Below, in pieces: positions 14,722 through 22,656 of a DNA stretch of 31,372 bases (position 1 is its first letter; the number at the start of each line of letters is the position of its first letter). The DNA comes from JANMDU01 sp031376455 (GTDB lineage Bacteria > Pseudomonadota > Gammaproteobacteria > Burkholderiales > Burkholderiaceae_C): the NCBI GenBank assembly GCA_031376455.1, contig JANMDU010000079.1, forward strand, positions 1 through 31,372, read 5' to 3'. The notes beneath the pieces were generated by a model. The model was not told where the DNA came from. It worked only from the letters and a program-made list of their open reading frames with translations, and did not search any database. The translations under genes and the position numbers were made by a program.

Positions 14722-16125
14722 TCAAGTGGCCAAATCGCCTGCTTGCGGCAGGCTGACCATAAAGCGTGCGCCTGTGCCATCTAGGCCGGACAAGCATTGC
14801 ACCGTGCCGCCATGTTGGCGTGCAATGGAGCGCACCAAAGACAGCCCTAGACCGACGCCGCCATGGCGCTCGCTGGCATGTGCGCTTCTGTAAAAGGGCT
14901 CAAAAATTCGCTCGCGTTCGTCCTTGGGTACGCCCGGCCCTCGGTCTGCTACTTCAAGCCAGATCTGGCCGGCATCCGTCTTCAAAGACAAGCGCACATT
15001 GGGCTCAGCTGCGGGCTGCGCACTGGCGTTTTTGTGTGGCGTGTCAACTGCGCCTTGGCGCAGTGCTTCACCTTCTCCGTGGCGCAGCGCATTCTCTAGC
15101 AAATTGCGGATCATGCGCCGTAGCAAGCGTGCGTCGCCAGGCAAAACAGCGCCAGCACTGCTCGAAGGGCTGCCCTGCCAATCGAGCTTGACGCCCGCGC
15201 GTGCCGCCTCCTCGGCGGCTAATGCCAGAAGATCGACGCTTTCTCGCACCGATGTCAGTGCAGTCGCCGCTGCCCCGGAGGCGGCACTTTGGCTCTGAGA
15301 ATCCAAGCGGCTAGCGAGCAATATTTCTTCAATCAACGCATCGAGCTCGGCGATATTGCGAGAGAGCTCGGCTTTGAGCGCAGGGTTGGGCGCGGTCTCC
15401 ATCAGCTCCAAACCCATACGGATGCGCGCCAAAGGCGAGCGCAGCTCATGCGAGGCATTGGCCAGCAAAGATTTTTGCGAGTGCACCAGTGCCTGAACCT
15501 GATCGGCGGCCAAATTAAAGCGCTTGGCCAGAAAGGCGACTTCATCGCGGCCAGATTCATCCACGCGGGCATGCAGATCACCCGCCCCTAAGCGCTCCAC
15601 ACCGCGCTGCAAGCTTTGCAGCCGCTGCGTCAGCCGCCTGACGACGGGATAGCTGCTCAGCGCCACAGCGATGGCAAAAGCGACCAAGAGCATCACAAAA
15701 TTCAGTGAAGCCTGCGCTGCACGACCGGCACCCCCCCCGCCCCCGCCACCGCCCCAATCGCCACCCCCCATGCCCCACCAACGATTTTCTCGCGCGAGCG
15801 GCGGCGCAGAGCCTTCTGGCCTTGGGCGCGTCGGCAAAGAAATGGCGAGTTGTTCGCCGCCCTTCACGCCATCTGGCAGTTGCACTTGAAACTCAACACC
15901 CCGCCCGGGCACACGCACCGGCTGCACCAGTGCTCGTCCGATCACCTCGCCGGCGCGGTTGCGTATCAATACTTCCCGAGCCGGCACCTCGGCCAATCGC
16001 TCAGCGCGAATGCGCTCGGCCTGCGTACGCAGCAGCCAGCCCACCAAAATCGAGAGCACGAGTACGGCCAAGACCACGGCGAGCCAGATGCGCACGTAGA
16101 GGCGAGGAAAGAAGGGGATATGCAT
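14722..16125 (-). CDS. Two-component sensor histidine kinase
   Basis: A 467-residue membrane kinase paired with the OmpR-type regulator upstream. There is a membrane helix at residues 11-32, a periplasmic region of about 110 residues, a second helix near 141-158, then a HAMP domain. The phospho-accepting His226 is in LLANASHELRSPLARIR. The ATPase part has RRMIRNLLENALRHG (N box), EVADRGPGVPKDERERIFEPFYR (G1/F) and GGVGLGLSLVRSIA (G2). The periplasmic region is unusual in having a glycine/tryptophan run, WWGMGGGDWGGGGGGGG, encoded by a C-rich tract. There is no clear ligand domain, so the signal is unknown. Confidence 0.92.
   Translation of the reverse strand: MHIPFFPRLYVRIWLAVVLAVLVLSILVGWLLRTQAERIRAERLAEVPAREVLIRNRAGEVIGRALVQPVRVPGRGVEFQVQLPDGVKGGEQLAISLPTRPRPEGSAPPLARENRWWGMGGGDWGGGGGGGGAGRAAQASLNFVMLLVAFAIAVALSSYPVVRRLTQRLQSLQRGVERLGAGDLHARVDESGRDEVAFLAKRFNLAADQVQALVHSQKSLLANASHELRSPLARIRMGLELMETAPNPALKAELSRNIAELDALIEEILLASRLDSQSQSAASGAAATALTSVRESVDLLALAAEEAARAGVKLDWQGSPSSSAGAVLPGDARLLRRMIRNLLENALRHGEGEALRQGAVDTPHKNASAQPAAEPNVRLSLKTDAGQIWLEVADRGPGVPKDERERIFEPFYRSAHASERHGGVGLGLSLVRSIARQHGGTVQCLSGLDGTGARFMVSLPQAGDLAT
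15731..15755. repeat. C-rich simple tract encoding the poly-glycine run
   Basis: Eight C in a row followed by further C-rich triplets on the plus strand. Slippage of a single base would shift the kinase frame. Confidence 0.6.
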
Positions 16126-16151
16126 GAAATTTATATCGAAAAGGGCAAGTG

Positions 16152-16193
16152 GCCGGCGTATTTATTGCGCAGAGTGCTATGAATTTAGTAGCA
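16152..16193 (-). repeat. Dispersed repeat copy R5 (between regulator and kinase)
   Basis: On the minus strand GCTACTAAATTCATAGC, then ACTCTGCGCAATAAATAC, then GCCGGC. It fills most of the 77-base gap between the regulator stop and the kinase start. Confidence 0.9.
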
Positions 16194-16202
16194 ATTAAAA
16201 GA

Positions 16203-16916
16203 TCAATCCTGCTGCTTAGCAAACACATAGCCCACGCCGCGTACGGTCAAAATTCGCTTGGGCTCTTTCACGGAGAGCTCAATGGCTGCGCGGATGCGCC
16301 CCATATGTACATCAATGGAGCGATCAAACGCTTCGAGCTCGCGCCCGCGCACCGCCTCCATGATTTGCTCTCGCGTGAGCACGCGTCCGGCTCGCTCAGC
16401 CAGCGCCGCGAGCAAATCAAATTGGTAGGAGGTGAGCTCAGCGATTTGGCCATTCACGCGCACCTCGCGCGCGTCGCGATCAATCTCCAAGCTGCCAAAC
16501 ACAAGCAGCGAGGTAGGCGCAGCTAGATCATCGCCACGCGGCATGCTTTGCCTGCGAAGCAGTGCCTTAATTCGGGCGAGCAGCTCGCGCGGCTCAAAGG
16601 GCTTGGCCATGTAATCGTCAGCGCCCAGCTCCAGACCAATCACGCGCTCCATCGGATCGCCTTTGGCGGTCAACATCAGAGTCGGCGTGTGGCAGATAGG
16701 CGCAGGCAGGGCACGCAGCCGGCGGCACACTTCCAAGCCATCGATGCCGGGCATCATCAGATCCAAAATGAGCACATCGGGCTTCAATGCTTGCGCAAGG
16801 TCGAGCCCAGAGCTGCCATCAATGGCATGGGTCAGCGCGTAGCCCTGTGCGCGCAAATAATCGCCCACCATACTGGCCAAGCGCATATCATCATCGATCA
16901 GTAGCAGGTGTTGCAT
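16203..16916 (-). CDS. OmpR-family response regulator
   Basis: A 237-residue regulator with a receiver domain (Asp8-Asp10 acidic pocket, phospho-accepting Asp52 in LILDLMMPGIDG, Thr83, Lys105 in DDYMAKPFEPRELL) and a C-terminal winged helix ending in IDVHMGRIRAAIELSVKEP and RILTVRGVGYVFA. It is the first gene of a pair with the kinase downstream. It probably activates or represses envelope or stress genes, as is usual for such pairs, but the regulon cannot be told from the sequence. Confidence 0.93.
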   Translation of the reverse strand: MQHLLLIDDDMRLASMVGDYLRAQGYALTHAIDGSSGLDLAQALKPDVLILDLMMPGIDGLEVCRRLRALPAPICHTPTLMLTAKGDPMERVIGLELGADDYMAKPFEPRELLARIKALLRRQSMPRGDDLAAPTSLLVFGSLEIDRDAREVRVNGQIAELTSYQFDLLAALAERAGRVLTREQIMEAVRGRELEAFDRSIDVHMGRIRAAIELSVKEPKRILTVRGVGYVFAKQQD

Positions 16917-16954
16917 GGGATGTATTGTGAGACAGGTGTGTTTCGCTCATGTAA

Positions 16955-17000
16955 AGAAAAAAGGCTTGATGCAGTAACGCACCTAGCCACACATCAAGCC
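16955..17000 (-). terminator. Terminator of the mla-like operon
   Basis: On the minus strand GGCTTGATG and CATCAAGCC form a 9-bp stem with a 20-base loop, followed by TTTTTT. Related CAAGCCA units recur at 16994-17024. Confidence 0.65.
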
Positions 17001-17099
17001 ATACACCAAGCCACACACCAAACATTAATGCAAAAGACAGCGGCTCGTGTGCTTTGAATCGTTTCGCAGCTTATTTTGTTGCAATACGCGCTGCAGCGC

Positions 17100-17711
17100 T
17101 TAAGACTTGAACAAAGCGCGCTGCTTACCTTCGACCACGACTTTGACAAGCTGCGCACTGGTGTTGCGCAGGCGTTGAGCGAGTAATTGGGTAATTTTGA
17201 TGAGGAGCTTCGCGCCCACGGCGGGGTGATCTGCAATCAGCTGGCCAATCGCTGCGCGGGTGAGAATGGCGGCTTCGACCTCATCGATGGCAGTACACGT
17301 GGCGTTGCGCAGCTCGTTGTCGAGCATGGACATCTCGCCCAGCGATGCGCCGGCGCGCACCACAGCCAGGCGCGAGACTTCGAGCAAATCGGCGGTGTCG
17401 CCATCATTGTCTTGCCTCATGATGCGCTTGGTGACATCCACCGTGCCGTGCAAGACGAGCAGCATCCAATCGCCTGATTCGCCCTCTTCAATCAGTATCT
17501 GGCCGGGATTGGCGCTCACCCGATGCATCGCTTTGCCCAGCATAGCGAGCTCATCGAGCTTGAAATCTTCGAGTAAGCTAGCGCTTTGGCGCAGCTGATC
17601 GGCTTGGCTCTGCAAGGCATCGCGCGCATTGCCCAGATCTTGTAAGCCGCGCTGCTGGAGGGCAAGCGGCAACTGAGCAGATGGCATGTGGCCAGAAGGC
17701 GAGGATTCCAT
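17100..17711 (-). CDS. Cyclic nucleotide-binding domain protein without DNA-binding domain
   Basis: A 203-residue protein. Residues about 60-175 form a CNB/Crp-type beta-roll (NPGQILIEEGESGDWMLLVL, then GASLGEMSMLDNELRNATCTA). The phosphate-binding cassette is GEMSML-NELRNATC, with Glu and Arg at plausible places. The C-terminal helix PAVGAKLLIKITQLLAQRLR is the usual dimer helix, but no HTH follows, so it is not a transcription factor of the Crp kind. The N-terminus has a possible coiled coil (LQQRGLQDLGNARDALQSQA). The start at 17711 is five bases after the lipoprotein gene stop, making it the last gene of the transporter operon. Whether it binds a nucleotide is unknown. Confidence 0.82.
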   Translation of the reverse strand: MESSPSGHMPSAQLPLALQQRGLQDLGNARDALQSQADQLRQSASLLEDFKLDELAMLGKAMHRVSANPGQILIEEGESGDWMLLVLHGTVDVTKRIMRQDNDGDTADLLEVSRLAVVRAGASLGEMSMLDNELRNATCTAIDEVEAAILTRAAIGQLIADHPAVGAKLLIKITQLLAQRLRNTSAQLVKVVVEGKQRALFKS

Positions 17712-17716
17712 CGCGC

Positions 17717-18424
17717 TTATTTGATCTGCAAAGCCAGCCACTCAGAGAGCTGGCGCACAGCATCATCGGTCGCGGCGGTGAGCGCGCGCACGCCACCGGC
17801 AGCGTCTTGAGCTGTGGCGGCTTCTTGCGCGATCAGGCTTTTTTGCGCGACTATTTTGTCGTTTTGCAAAAGACTGGCGCGCAGGCGAATAAGACCGAAG
17901 CTTTTTTCAGGGCTTTCAAAGATGTGGCTGAATTCATCGAGCTCAAGATGCAGCACCCATGGCGCACTGCCTTCCACCGACAGCACCGGGCCTTGCTTTC
18001 CAAGCGCATCACGTACGCGGGCCCGCACGAGCTGCGCCGGCGAGACGCTCCAGCGTGCGCTGGCGTACGGTAGCAATTGCTGGGCGTTGCTGTATTGAAG
18101 GCGATAGAGCAGCGCAGGGCTGTCAAGGCTGCCATTGGTTTCGATCTCGGGCAGGGCGATGGCGGCAGTGCGGGCAGCGCTGCTTATCTGCGGCGCGCTC
18201 AACACGGCGCCAAAGTCATACACCGCTTTGGGCGCGGGCGGCTGGGGTGTGGCGCAGCCGAGCAGCAGGGCGCTGGATGCGGCTGCCAAGCTCAAGCGAA
18301 GACGCCAGGCAAGGTGTGCAGGCTGCAGGCCAGTTTTGCACTGATTTTTTAAGCCTTTTAGCCACCTAGCCGGCATAGAATCTGCGCTAAGTGCTATTGA
18401 ATTCATAGTATTTTTGTTGTGCAT
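17717..18424 (-). CDS. ABC-type transport auxiliary lipoprotein (PqiC/LptE-like family)
   Basis: A 235-residue lipoprotein. The lipobox is SSALLLGCATP, and the mature part (VYDFGAVLSAP, PALLYRLQYSNAQQLLPYASARW) matches the auxiliary lipoprotein component of MCE transporters, a PqiC-like domain. It would sit in the outer membrane as partner of the MCE protein. The lipobox cysteine is about 56 residues from the start, unusually far. The first residues, KNTMNSIALSADSMPAR, are encoded by dispersed repeat copy R6. AAGGA lies seven bases before the chosen ATG. A later, unseen start giving a normal signal peptide is possible. Confidence 0.85.
   Translation of the reverse strand: MHNKNTMNSIALSADSMPARWLKGLKNQCKTGLQPAHLAWRLRLSLAAASSALLLGCATPQPPAPKAVYDFGAVLSAPQISSAARTAAIALPEIETNGSLDSPALLYRLQYSNAQQLLPYASARWSVSPAQLVRARVRDALGKQGPVLSVEGSAPWVLHLELDEFSHIFESPEKSFGLIRLRASLLQNDKIVAQKSLIAQEAATAQDAAGGVRALTAATDDAVRQLSEWLALQIK
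18367..18410 (-). repeat. Dispersed repeat copy R6 (5' end of the lipoprotein gene)
   Basis: On the minus strand TACTATGAATTCAATAGC, then ACTTAGCGCAGATTCTAT, then GCCGGC. It is in the sense direction and translated. Confidence 0.9.
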
Positions 18425-18437
18425 GATTTGTCTATCC

Positions 18438-19451
18438 TTACTTCGCTGGCGGCGTAAAGCCGCGCTCGCCCGGACCGGGCGGCACAGGGGCGTTGCCAAA
18501 AATCAGGCTCTGCGGGTTGTCGCCCAGCTCTTTGATCACGCTGGTCGTGGCGCGTGCGGCGCGCGCGGCATCATCGGTCATGCGGCTGGCGCGTGGCAAA
18601 GTGTTGGTCGATAAGGCTTGTGCGCTTTGGCCCACGGATTGCGCGGCGGAGTTCATGCTGCCTAGGCCGTCGTTCACACGATCCAGCGTGCCGCCTTTCT
18701 CTGCGATGCGCTGCGCAACGCCGTTCATGCTGCTCACGGCTTGTGTGGTCGCTTGCGCGGTTTTATGGAGCTCGCTGGCCGTGCTTTGCAGGGCCTGCAT
18801 CGTGCCGCGCGTGTCGCGCACCAGTGCTGGAATATCAGTTCGCTCAGGGCCAAATTGCGCGTCCAAGATTTTTTGCATGGCCGTGACTTGGGTTGAAACG
18901 TTCGCTGCGCTACTTCCCACCGCTTGCATGCTGCCGATTAGCGCTTTTTGATTTTCCGGCGCGAGCAGTTGATTGACGCGCTTGGCCGCCTCTTCAATCT
19001 GAACCAGAAGATTCGCGCCTTGATCAGAGAGCTTGGAGAGCAAGCTGGGCTTTAAGACAATGCGCGGCGTGGAGTTGCTCGATAAATCGAGCAACTCATT
19101 GGATGCGCCATCATCATCGAGTTGCACATAAGCCAAGCCGGTCACGCCTTGGTAGCCGAGCACAGCGTAGGTAGATTTTGTGATCGGCGTGCCTTGATTG
19201 ATCGCCAAACTGACGAGCACATTGCCGCGCGCTTTGGGATCAAATTCAATACTTTCAACCTTGCCCACGGCGATGCCCCGATAGCGCACAGGTGCTTGCT
19301 CGGATAAACCCGTGACAGATTCGCGGGTGGAGAATTCTAGTGAATCTCGGATGCGGGTGTCGCGCATCAGCCATGCGGCCAAAGCGACCAGCAAGGCGGT
19401 AACCAAGATGACAAACGCACCCGCTGCTAGCGCATGTGATTTATTTTCCAT
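18438..19451 (-). CDS. MCE/MlaD family substrate-binding protein
   Basis: A 337-residue protein with an N-terminal membrane anchor (GAFVILVTALLVALAAWLM) and one MCE domain (residues about 38-115: SVTGLSEQAPVRYRGIAVGKV, GVTGLAYVQLDDDG). A long helical region follows, rich in Ala, Ser, Thr and Gln, consistent with a coiled-coil channel, and a Pro-rich end. MCE proteins ferry phospholipids or other lipids between membranes. It is longer than E. coli MlaD and closer to the PqiB/YebT-linked or plant TGD2-type single-MCE proteins. It is in one operon with the ATPase and permease, 11 bases after the ATPase. Confidence 0.9.
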   Translation of the reverse strand: MENKSHALAAGAFVILVTALLVALAAWLMRDTRIRDSLEFSTRESVTGLSEQAPVRYRGIAVGKVESIEFDPKARGNVLVSLAINQGTPITKSTYAVLGYQGVTGLAYVQLDDDGASNELLDLSSNSTPRIVLKPSLLSKLSDQGANLLVQIEEAAKRVNQLLAPENQKALIGSMQAVGSSAANVSTQVTAMQKILDAQFGPERTDIPALVRDTRGTMQALQSTASELHKTAQATTQAVSSMNGVAQRIAEKGGTLDRVNDGLGSMNSAAQSVGQSAQALSTNTLPRASRMTDDAARAARATTSVIKELGDNPQSLIFGNAPVPPGPGERGFTPPAK

Positions 19452-19462
19452 ACAAACTCTTT

Positions 19463-20287
19463 CTACACAGCAAAAGGATACTCCCGAAGCAACTCCATCG
19501 CACGCTGCCCGCGCTCGCCTAAGAAGAATTCTTGGATAAACGGATGCGGGAAAGCGATGACCTCTTTGGGCGGCAGCGTGGCAATAACTTTTTGCTGCGC
19601 GAGCACGGCCACGCTGGTGGACAGCTCATATAGCGTATCCAAATCATGCGTCACCATCACCACCGTTAAGCCCAGCTCTTTGTGCAGGCTGCGCAGCAGG
19701 GCGCAAAAGCCATCGGAGCTTTCAGGATCAAGCCCAGCCGTGGGCTCATCGAGCAGCAAGAGCGGCGGATCCATGATCAAAGCGCGAGCCAGCGCCACGC
19801 GCTTGACCATGCCGCCAGAAAGATCGGAAGGCATTTTGTGCGCATGCTGCACAGGCAGGCCGACCATTTGAAGCTTCACCAGCGCCGCATCTTCGATCAA
19901 ATCAGGTGGCAATGTGCCCAGCTCGCGCAGCGGGAAGGCAATGTTGTCCAAGACGCTGAACGCTGAGAATAGCGCGCCATGCTGAAACAGCATACCCACG
20001 CGACTGGCCGCGCCCGCTGCGCCGAGTTGCGCCGCAGGCGCGCCGAGCACGTTGACCTCGCCTTTGGCCGGCGTCTCTAACCCCAAGATTTGCCGCAGCA
20101 GCGTCGTCTTGCCCGATCCCGAGCCGCCCACCAGCGACACAACCTCACCGCGCTCAACACTCAAGTTCAAATCTTTGTGAATCACAAACTCTGCCTCGGG
20201 CGTGCGAAACACCGTCCATAGGCCGGCGATATCCACCACGCGGGAAGATTCCATGCGGGATGCAGAAAGATCAGAGATTTGCGCCAT
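19463..20287 (-). CDS. MlaF-like ABC transporter ATP-binding protein
   Basis: A 274-residue ATPase with Walker A GGSGSGKTT (residues 54-62), signature LSGGMVKRVALARALI, Walker B PLLLLDEPTAGLDPES and the H-loop MVTHDLDTLY. The LSGGM variant of the signature is typical of the MlaF family, which energises lipid transport with MlaE and MCE proteins. The gene is 17 bases downstream of the permease. Confidence 0.93.
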   Translation of the reverse strand: MAQISDLSASRMESSRVVDIAGLWTVFRTPEAEFVIHKDLNLSVERGEVVSLVGGSGSGKTTLLRQILGLETPAKGEVNVLGAPAAQLGAAGAASRVGMLFQHGALFSAFSVLDNIAFPLRELGTLPPDLIEDAALVKLQMVGLPVQHAHKMPSDLSGGMVKRVALARALIMDPPLLLLDEPTAGLDPESSDGFCALLRSLHKELGLTVVMVTHDLDTLYELSTSVAVLAQQKVIATLPPKEVIAFPHPFIQEFFLGERGQRAMELLREYPFAV

Positions 20288-20304
20288 GTTGTGCCATGTT
20301 GTGT

Positions 20305-21453
20305 TTAGAGCCCCACATCTTTGAAGACGATAGCAAACACCGCGTTGACCAAAATCACCACGGTGATCGAGGTCACCACCGATGCTGTCGTGCCTTGGCC
20401 TAAGCTTTCCGTGTTGGGCTTGACGCGCAGGCCGTAGTGGCAGCCAATCAGCGCGATCAAGATGCCGAAGACGACCGATTTGGCCATGGCCAGCGTCAAA
20501 TTAACGGGCGCCACAGCCGCAGGCAGCGCGTTGATGAAAAACTGTGGCGAGATTTGCAGCGATATATCGGCAGCCAGCATGCCGCCAAGAAGCGCCACCA
20601 AAGTCGTCCACACACTGATCAATGGCATCGCAATCGCGAGTGCAATCGCACGCGGCATCACGAGGCGAAAGCCATGTGGGATGCCCATCACGCGCATGGC
20701 ATCGAGTTCTTCCGTCACGCGCATGACGCCAATCTGCGCCGTGATGGCCGAGCCGGATCGGCCTGCAATCAAAATAGCCGCCAGCATCGGCCCGAGCTCG
20801 CGCACAAGGCTCACGCCCAGCAAATTGACGATGAAAGAATCCGCGCCAAATTGGCGAAGCTGCTGGGCTGAGAGATACGCCAACACCACACCAATCAAAA
20901 AGCCTACCAAGGCGGTAATGGGCAGCGCCGTCGCGCCAATCGCATAAAGATGCCCCGAGACATCTCTCCAAGGCCCGCTGCGCGGCGCTTTGAGCAACCG
21001 CAGTAGATCGATAAATAATTGACCAACCAAGCGCGTGAAGCCGCGTAAATGCGACATCACCGTGAGGATAATCTCGCCCAAGCTCAAAAAGCGCTCCCAA
21101 GCACTCGGGCGATGCACCACATGCTTGGCGGCGGAAAACTGAGCCACGCGCTCCAAGACGGCGCGTTGCGTCGGCATCATCTCTAATTTGGCTGGCCATG
21201 CACGCCCCCAATGATTCCAAAGCAACTGCGCGCCAATATGATCGAGCCGTTCCATCAGCCGCAGATCCCAATGCGCGGAGCTTGGGTGCGCTGCCAGACT
21301 TGTCTGCAATTGCGCCAGCTGCGCGCTGTTCGCCAGCTGCGCCGCAGTCCAGCGGCCCAAGGCGAGCAGCCGCTCGCCGCTTTGTCCGGGCAGCCGCGCG
21401 CCTGAATGGCCGGGCAGGCGCTGCGTTTCGATACGAGGGGACTCTTGTGTCAT
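20305..21453 (-). CDS. MlaE-like ABC transporter permease with N-terminal STAS-like domain
   Basis: A 382-residue protein. Residues 1-120 form a soluble domain that resembles the STAS-like extension of many MlaE proteins (LLALGRWTAAQLANSAQL). The rest is the MlaE permease with five or so helices and the family motif YLSAQQLRQFGADSFIVNLLG, plus ELGPMLAAILIAGRSGSAITAQIGVMRVTEELDAMRVMG. It is the first gene of the lipid-transport operon permease-ATPase-MCE-lipoprotein-CNB protein. In E. coli the STAS function is a separate protein, MlaB; here it is probably fused. Confidence 0.92.
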   Translation of the reverse strand: MTQESPRIETQRLPGHSGARLPGQSGERLLALGRWTAAQLANSAQLAQLQTSLAAHPSSAHWDLRLMERLDHIGAQLLWNHWGRAWPAKLEMMPTQRAVLERVAQFSAAKHVVHRPSAWERFLSLGEIILTVMSHLRGFTRLVGQLFIDLLRLLKAPRSGPWRDVSGHLYAIGATALPITALVGFLIGVVLAYLSAQQLRQFGADSFIVNLLGVSLVRELGPMLAAILIAGRSGSAITAQIGVMRVTEELDAMRVMGIPHGFRLVMPRAIALAIAMPLISVWTTLVALLGGMLAADISLQISPQFFINALPAAVAPVNLTLAMAKSVVFGILIALIGCHYGLRVKPNTESLGQGTTASVVTSITVVILVNAVFAIVFKDVGL

Positions 21454-21577
21454 CAGTGTTTGAATAGTAGCGCTCTCGTCGTGCTCCTAGCGGCTTTTTT
21501 CAGCCACTGGGCATGCTTGCTGTCATCACTCACCAATACGCGTGAGCTGCTGGCATGGATTGTGTGGCGCATGTGCA

Positions 21578-22570
21578 TCAATTCCATACTTTAGTCAGGG
21601 CTGCTTGCGCGGCTGCAATTGCCGGTGCATCGCGCTGCGAAGCGGCATGAATAAAGCAAAGGCAGCAAGCCAGCTGCACACGATCAGCGACCACAAGGCC
21701 ACGCGATTGCGCTTCGCGCAGCGCAATCGTCTCTCTGGCCAGCGACAGCCCTACGCCCGAGCGCACCAAATCGAGCATGGAGGCCTCTTGATCGACCAAG
21801 GCCGCACGTTTTGGATTCAAACCCAGCGGCTGCATCACCGATTGCAGCAGTCGATGATGCGCGGAGGCCGGCGGCGTGACGATCCACGGCAATTGCGCCA
21901 AGCCGCGCCAATCTTTGCCCAACACTTGCGGCCCCCAGCCGCTGGGCGCGATCACGCGGTAGTTGAAATGCGCCAATTCAGTTACTACTAAATTCATAGC
22001 ACTCTGCGCATATTCCTTGCCGGCTGATGCCATATTTCCTTCATAAAAATAAGGATTGATGTGCTCTCCGTGGATGGGGGCATCCTGTTGGCGCAATTGA
22101 GCAAGCTCTTCGGGCATGGCCAGATAAAAGCCCACATCCAATGCGCCACGCTGCAAACGCATCAGCACATCACCACTCATGTGTTGCGACAGCTCCGTCT
22201 CGATCTGGGGCGCTGATTCCACCAGCTCTTTTAAAAATGCGCCCAATCGGATGAATTCGGGATCGAGAATCGTGCCGATGCGCAGCTTGCCGCGCAATGT
22301 GCTTTGCAAGCTGCTGGCAGATTGCCCAAAATCTCGCAAGGCTTGCAATACTTTTTCAGCTTGCGGCAGCAGCGCCGCGCCATCGCGCGTGAGCACAAGG
22401 CCTCGGCCAGATCGGGCAAACAGCTGGAGCTTTAAACGCGCTTGCAGGGCTTTGAGCTGCAAGCTCACAGCGGGCTGTGTGAGGTGCAGCGTCTGGGCGG
22501 CCTTGGACACCGTGCCCTCACGCGCCACGGTGACGAAAGCTTTGAGGCTCAGTAAATCCACTTGATTCAT
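21578..22570 (-). CDS. LysR-type transcriptional regulator
   Basis: A 330-residue regulator with the N-terminal winged HTH (LSLKAFVTVAREGTVSKAAQ, LHLTQPAVSLQLKALQARL) and a substrate-binding domain. It is divergent from mmsA with an 86-base shared gap, so it probably controls mmsA and the genes behind it. In the effector domain the peptide AGKEYAQSAMNLVV (about residues 183-196) is encoded by dispersed repeat copy R7 and interrupts what should be a short beta-strand linker. The protein is about 25-30 residues longer than usual LysR proteins, in line with this. Confidence 0.9.
   Translation of the reverse strand: MNQVDLLSLKAFVTVAREGTVSKAAQTLHLTQPAVSLQLKALQARLKLQLFARSGRGLVLTRDGAALLPQAEKVLQALRDFGQSASSLQSTLRGKLRIGTILDPEFIRLGAFLKELVESAPQIETELSQHMSGDVLMRLQRGALDVGFYLAMPEELAQLRQQDAPIHGEHINPYFYEGNMASAGKEYAQSAMNLVVTELAHFNYRVIAPSGWGPQVLGKDWRGLAQLPWIVTPPASAHHRLLQSVMQPLGLNPKRAALVDQEASMLDLVRSGVGLSLARETIALREAQSRGLVVADRVQLACCLCFIHAASQRDAPAIAAAQAALTKVWN
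21981..22025 (+). repeat. Dispersed repeat copy R7 (inside the LysR gene, antisense)
   Basis: CTACTAAATTCATAGC, then ACTCTGCGCATATTCCTT, then GCCGGC. The LysR frame stays open through it. Confidence 0.9.
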
Positions 22571-22578
22571 AAAATAAG

Positions 22579-22597
22579 TTTATACATTGGTTATCAA
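22579..22597. promoter_or_regulatory. Candidate LysR-type binding site
   Basis: TTATACATTGGTTATCAA has partial dyad symmetry with an ATA-N7-TAT core, placed 9 bases from the regulator start in the divergent promoter region. Weak evidence from sequence alone. Confidence 0.3.
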
Positions 22598-22656
22598 ATT
22601 TCATTGGACTGCTGTGCTGTTCAGCAACACAATGAATTTAATTTCATGAGGTAACT

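Noticed and set aside
14475..14784. Open frames on both strands (101 and 78 codons) behind the kinase gene
   Set aside because: They are built on the 12-bp tandem repeats and the terminator region, have no recognisable domain and overlap the kinase end.
21464..21500. AGTAGCGCTCTCGTCG with a following GCGGCT, possible repeat copy before the MlaE-like gene
   Set aside because: Only the TAGCGCTCT part matches; spacing and end are wrong.
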